The notes below the pieces were generated by a model, which did no database searches, was not told the DNA's origin, and saw only the letters and a list, made by a program, of their open reading frames with translations. A DNA stretch of 64,000 bases from Flavobacterium aerium. Lineage in GTDB: Bacteria; Bacteroidota; Bacteroidia; Flavobacteriales; Flavobacteriaceae. The stretch spans positions 186,001-250,000 of the forward strand of contig NZ_JARQWR010000006.1 of the NCBI RefSeq assembly GCF_030766725.1, in the 5' to 3' direction. A program made the translations under genes and the position numbers. Positions 63,973-64,000 of the stretch are shown piece by piece; position 1 is the stretch's first letter, and the number at the start of each line of letters is the position of its first letter.

Positions 63973-64000
63973 AGATTTTATGGATTAAGTGAAGTTATTG

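Noticed and set aside
1..64000. CRISPR arrays, tRNA or rRNA genes, insertion sequences, prophage or integrase genes
   Set aside because: None found: no regular direct-repeat arrays, no cloverleaf-like intergenic segments noticed, and no transposase or integrase motifs in any frame examined.

Overview
The window is an AT-rich chromosomal segment of a member of the Bacteroidota, almost certainly family Flavobacteriaceae. The evidence is a type IX secretion C-terminal sorting domain, lipoproteins with short Bacteroidota-type lipoboxes, -7 promoter elements of the TAnnTTTG form, few Shine-Dalgarno sequences, and family pairs typical of flavobacteria (DUF6048/DUF6452 beside rlmD, DUF6787/DUF6146, CCC-motif membrane protein/DUF2752). 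The genus cannot be fixed from the sequence alone. No rRNA, tRNA, CRISPR array, insertion sequence or prophage was seen.

Layout. 1-5.5 kb (minus strand): a dihydroorotase-like protein without its metal ligands, a BatA-type von Willebrand protein, a DEAD-box helicase with a DEFD motif II, and an unknown protein. 5.7-11.2 kb (plus): a large type IX-secreted delta-60 repeat protein and a two-gene unit of unknown function (558-aa protein plus DUF6624-like). 11.3-13.9 kb: TIGR02757 protein, a LolD-like ATPase, lipoprotein MsrA and a small membrane protein. 14-19 kb is the accessory stretch: a secreted unknown protein behind a structured leader, a cut-off DUF4369-like fragment, two small flavobacterial proteins, and a translationally coupled pair (a lipoprotein ending in a C39-like cysteine peptidase domain, followed by a 380-aa exported protein).

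19-32 kb is housekeeping: DUF937, serA, serC and acyl-CoA reductase on the minus strand; divergent ferredoxin; ychF; a flavin reductase with pncB; and the type IIA topoisomerase pair parE-parC. 32-46 kb holds TerC, small lipoproteins, a DinB-like protein, MurQ, a truncated AraC-type regulator, a ZIP transporter, a methyltransferase whose 5' end is duplicated and decayed in tandem, two RNA methyltransferases, OsmC, DUF1003, ornithine aminotransferase and an Smr protein. 46-53 kb holds a two-repeat lipoprotein, a sugar MFS transporter with an inserted helical segment, a cysteine desulfurase followed by an Fe-S-type winged-helix regulator and a flavin reductase, a GNAT enzyme and a thioredoxin-reductase-like flavoprotein.

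53-61 kb is a regulated efflux module. A LytS-like kinase and LytTR response regulator are divergent from a TolC-RND-adaptor operon. The intergenic region carries two direct repeats 20 bp apart plus one inverted copy, a plausible LytTR operator just upstream of a promoter lacking a -33 box. A HAD phosphatase and a CPA2 cation/proton antiporter close the window.

Strongest leads: the C39-lipoprotein/partner pair (possible effector-immunity system), the catalytically dead dihydroorotase homologue, the LytTR operator, an EF-hand loop and altered proton relay in the RND pump, and several genes whose -7 element abuts the start codon (possible leaderless mRNAs).
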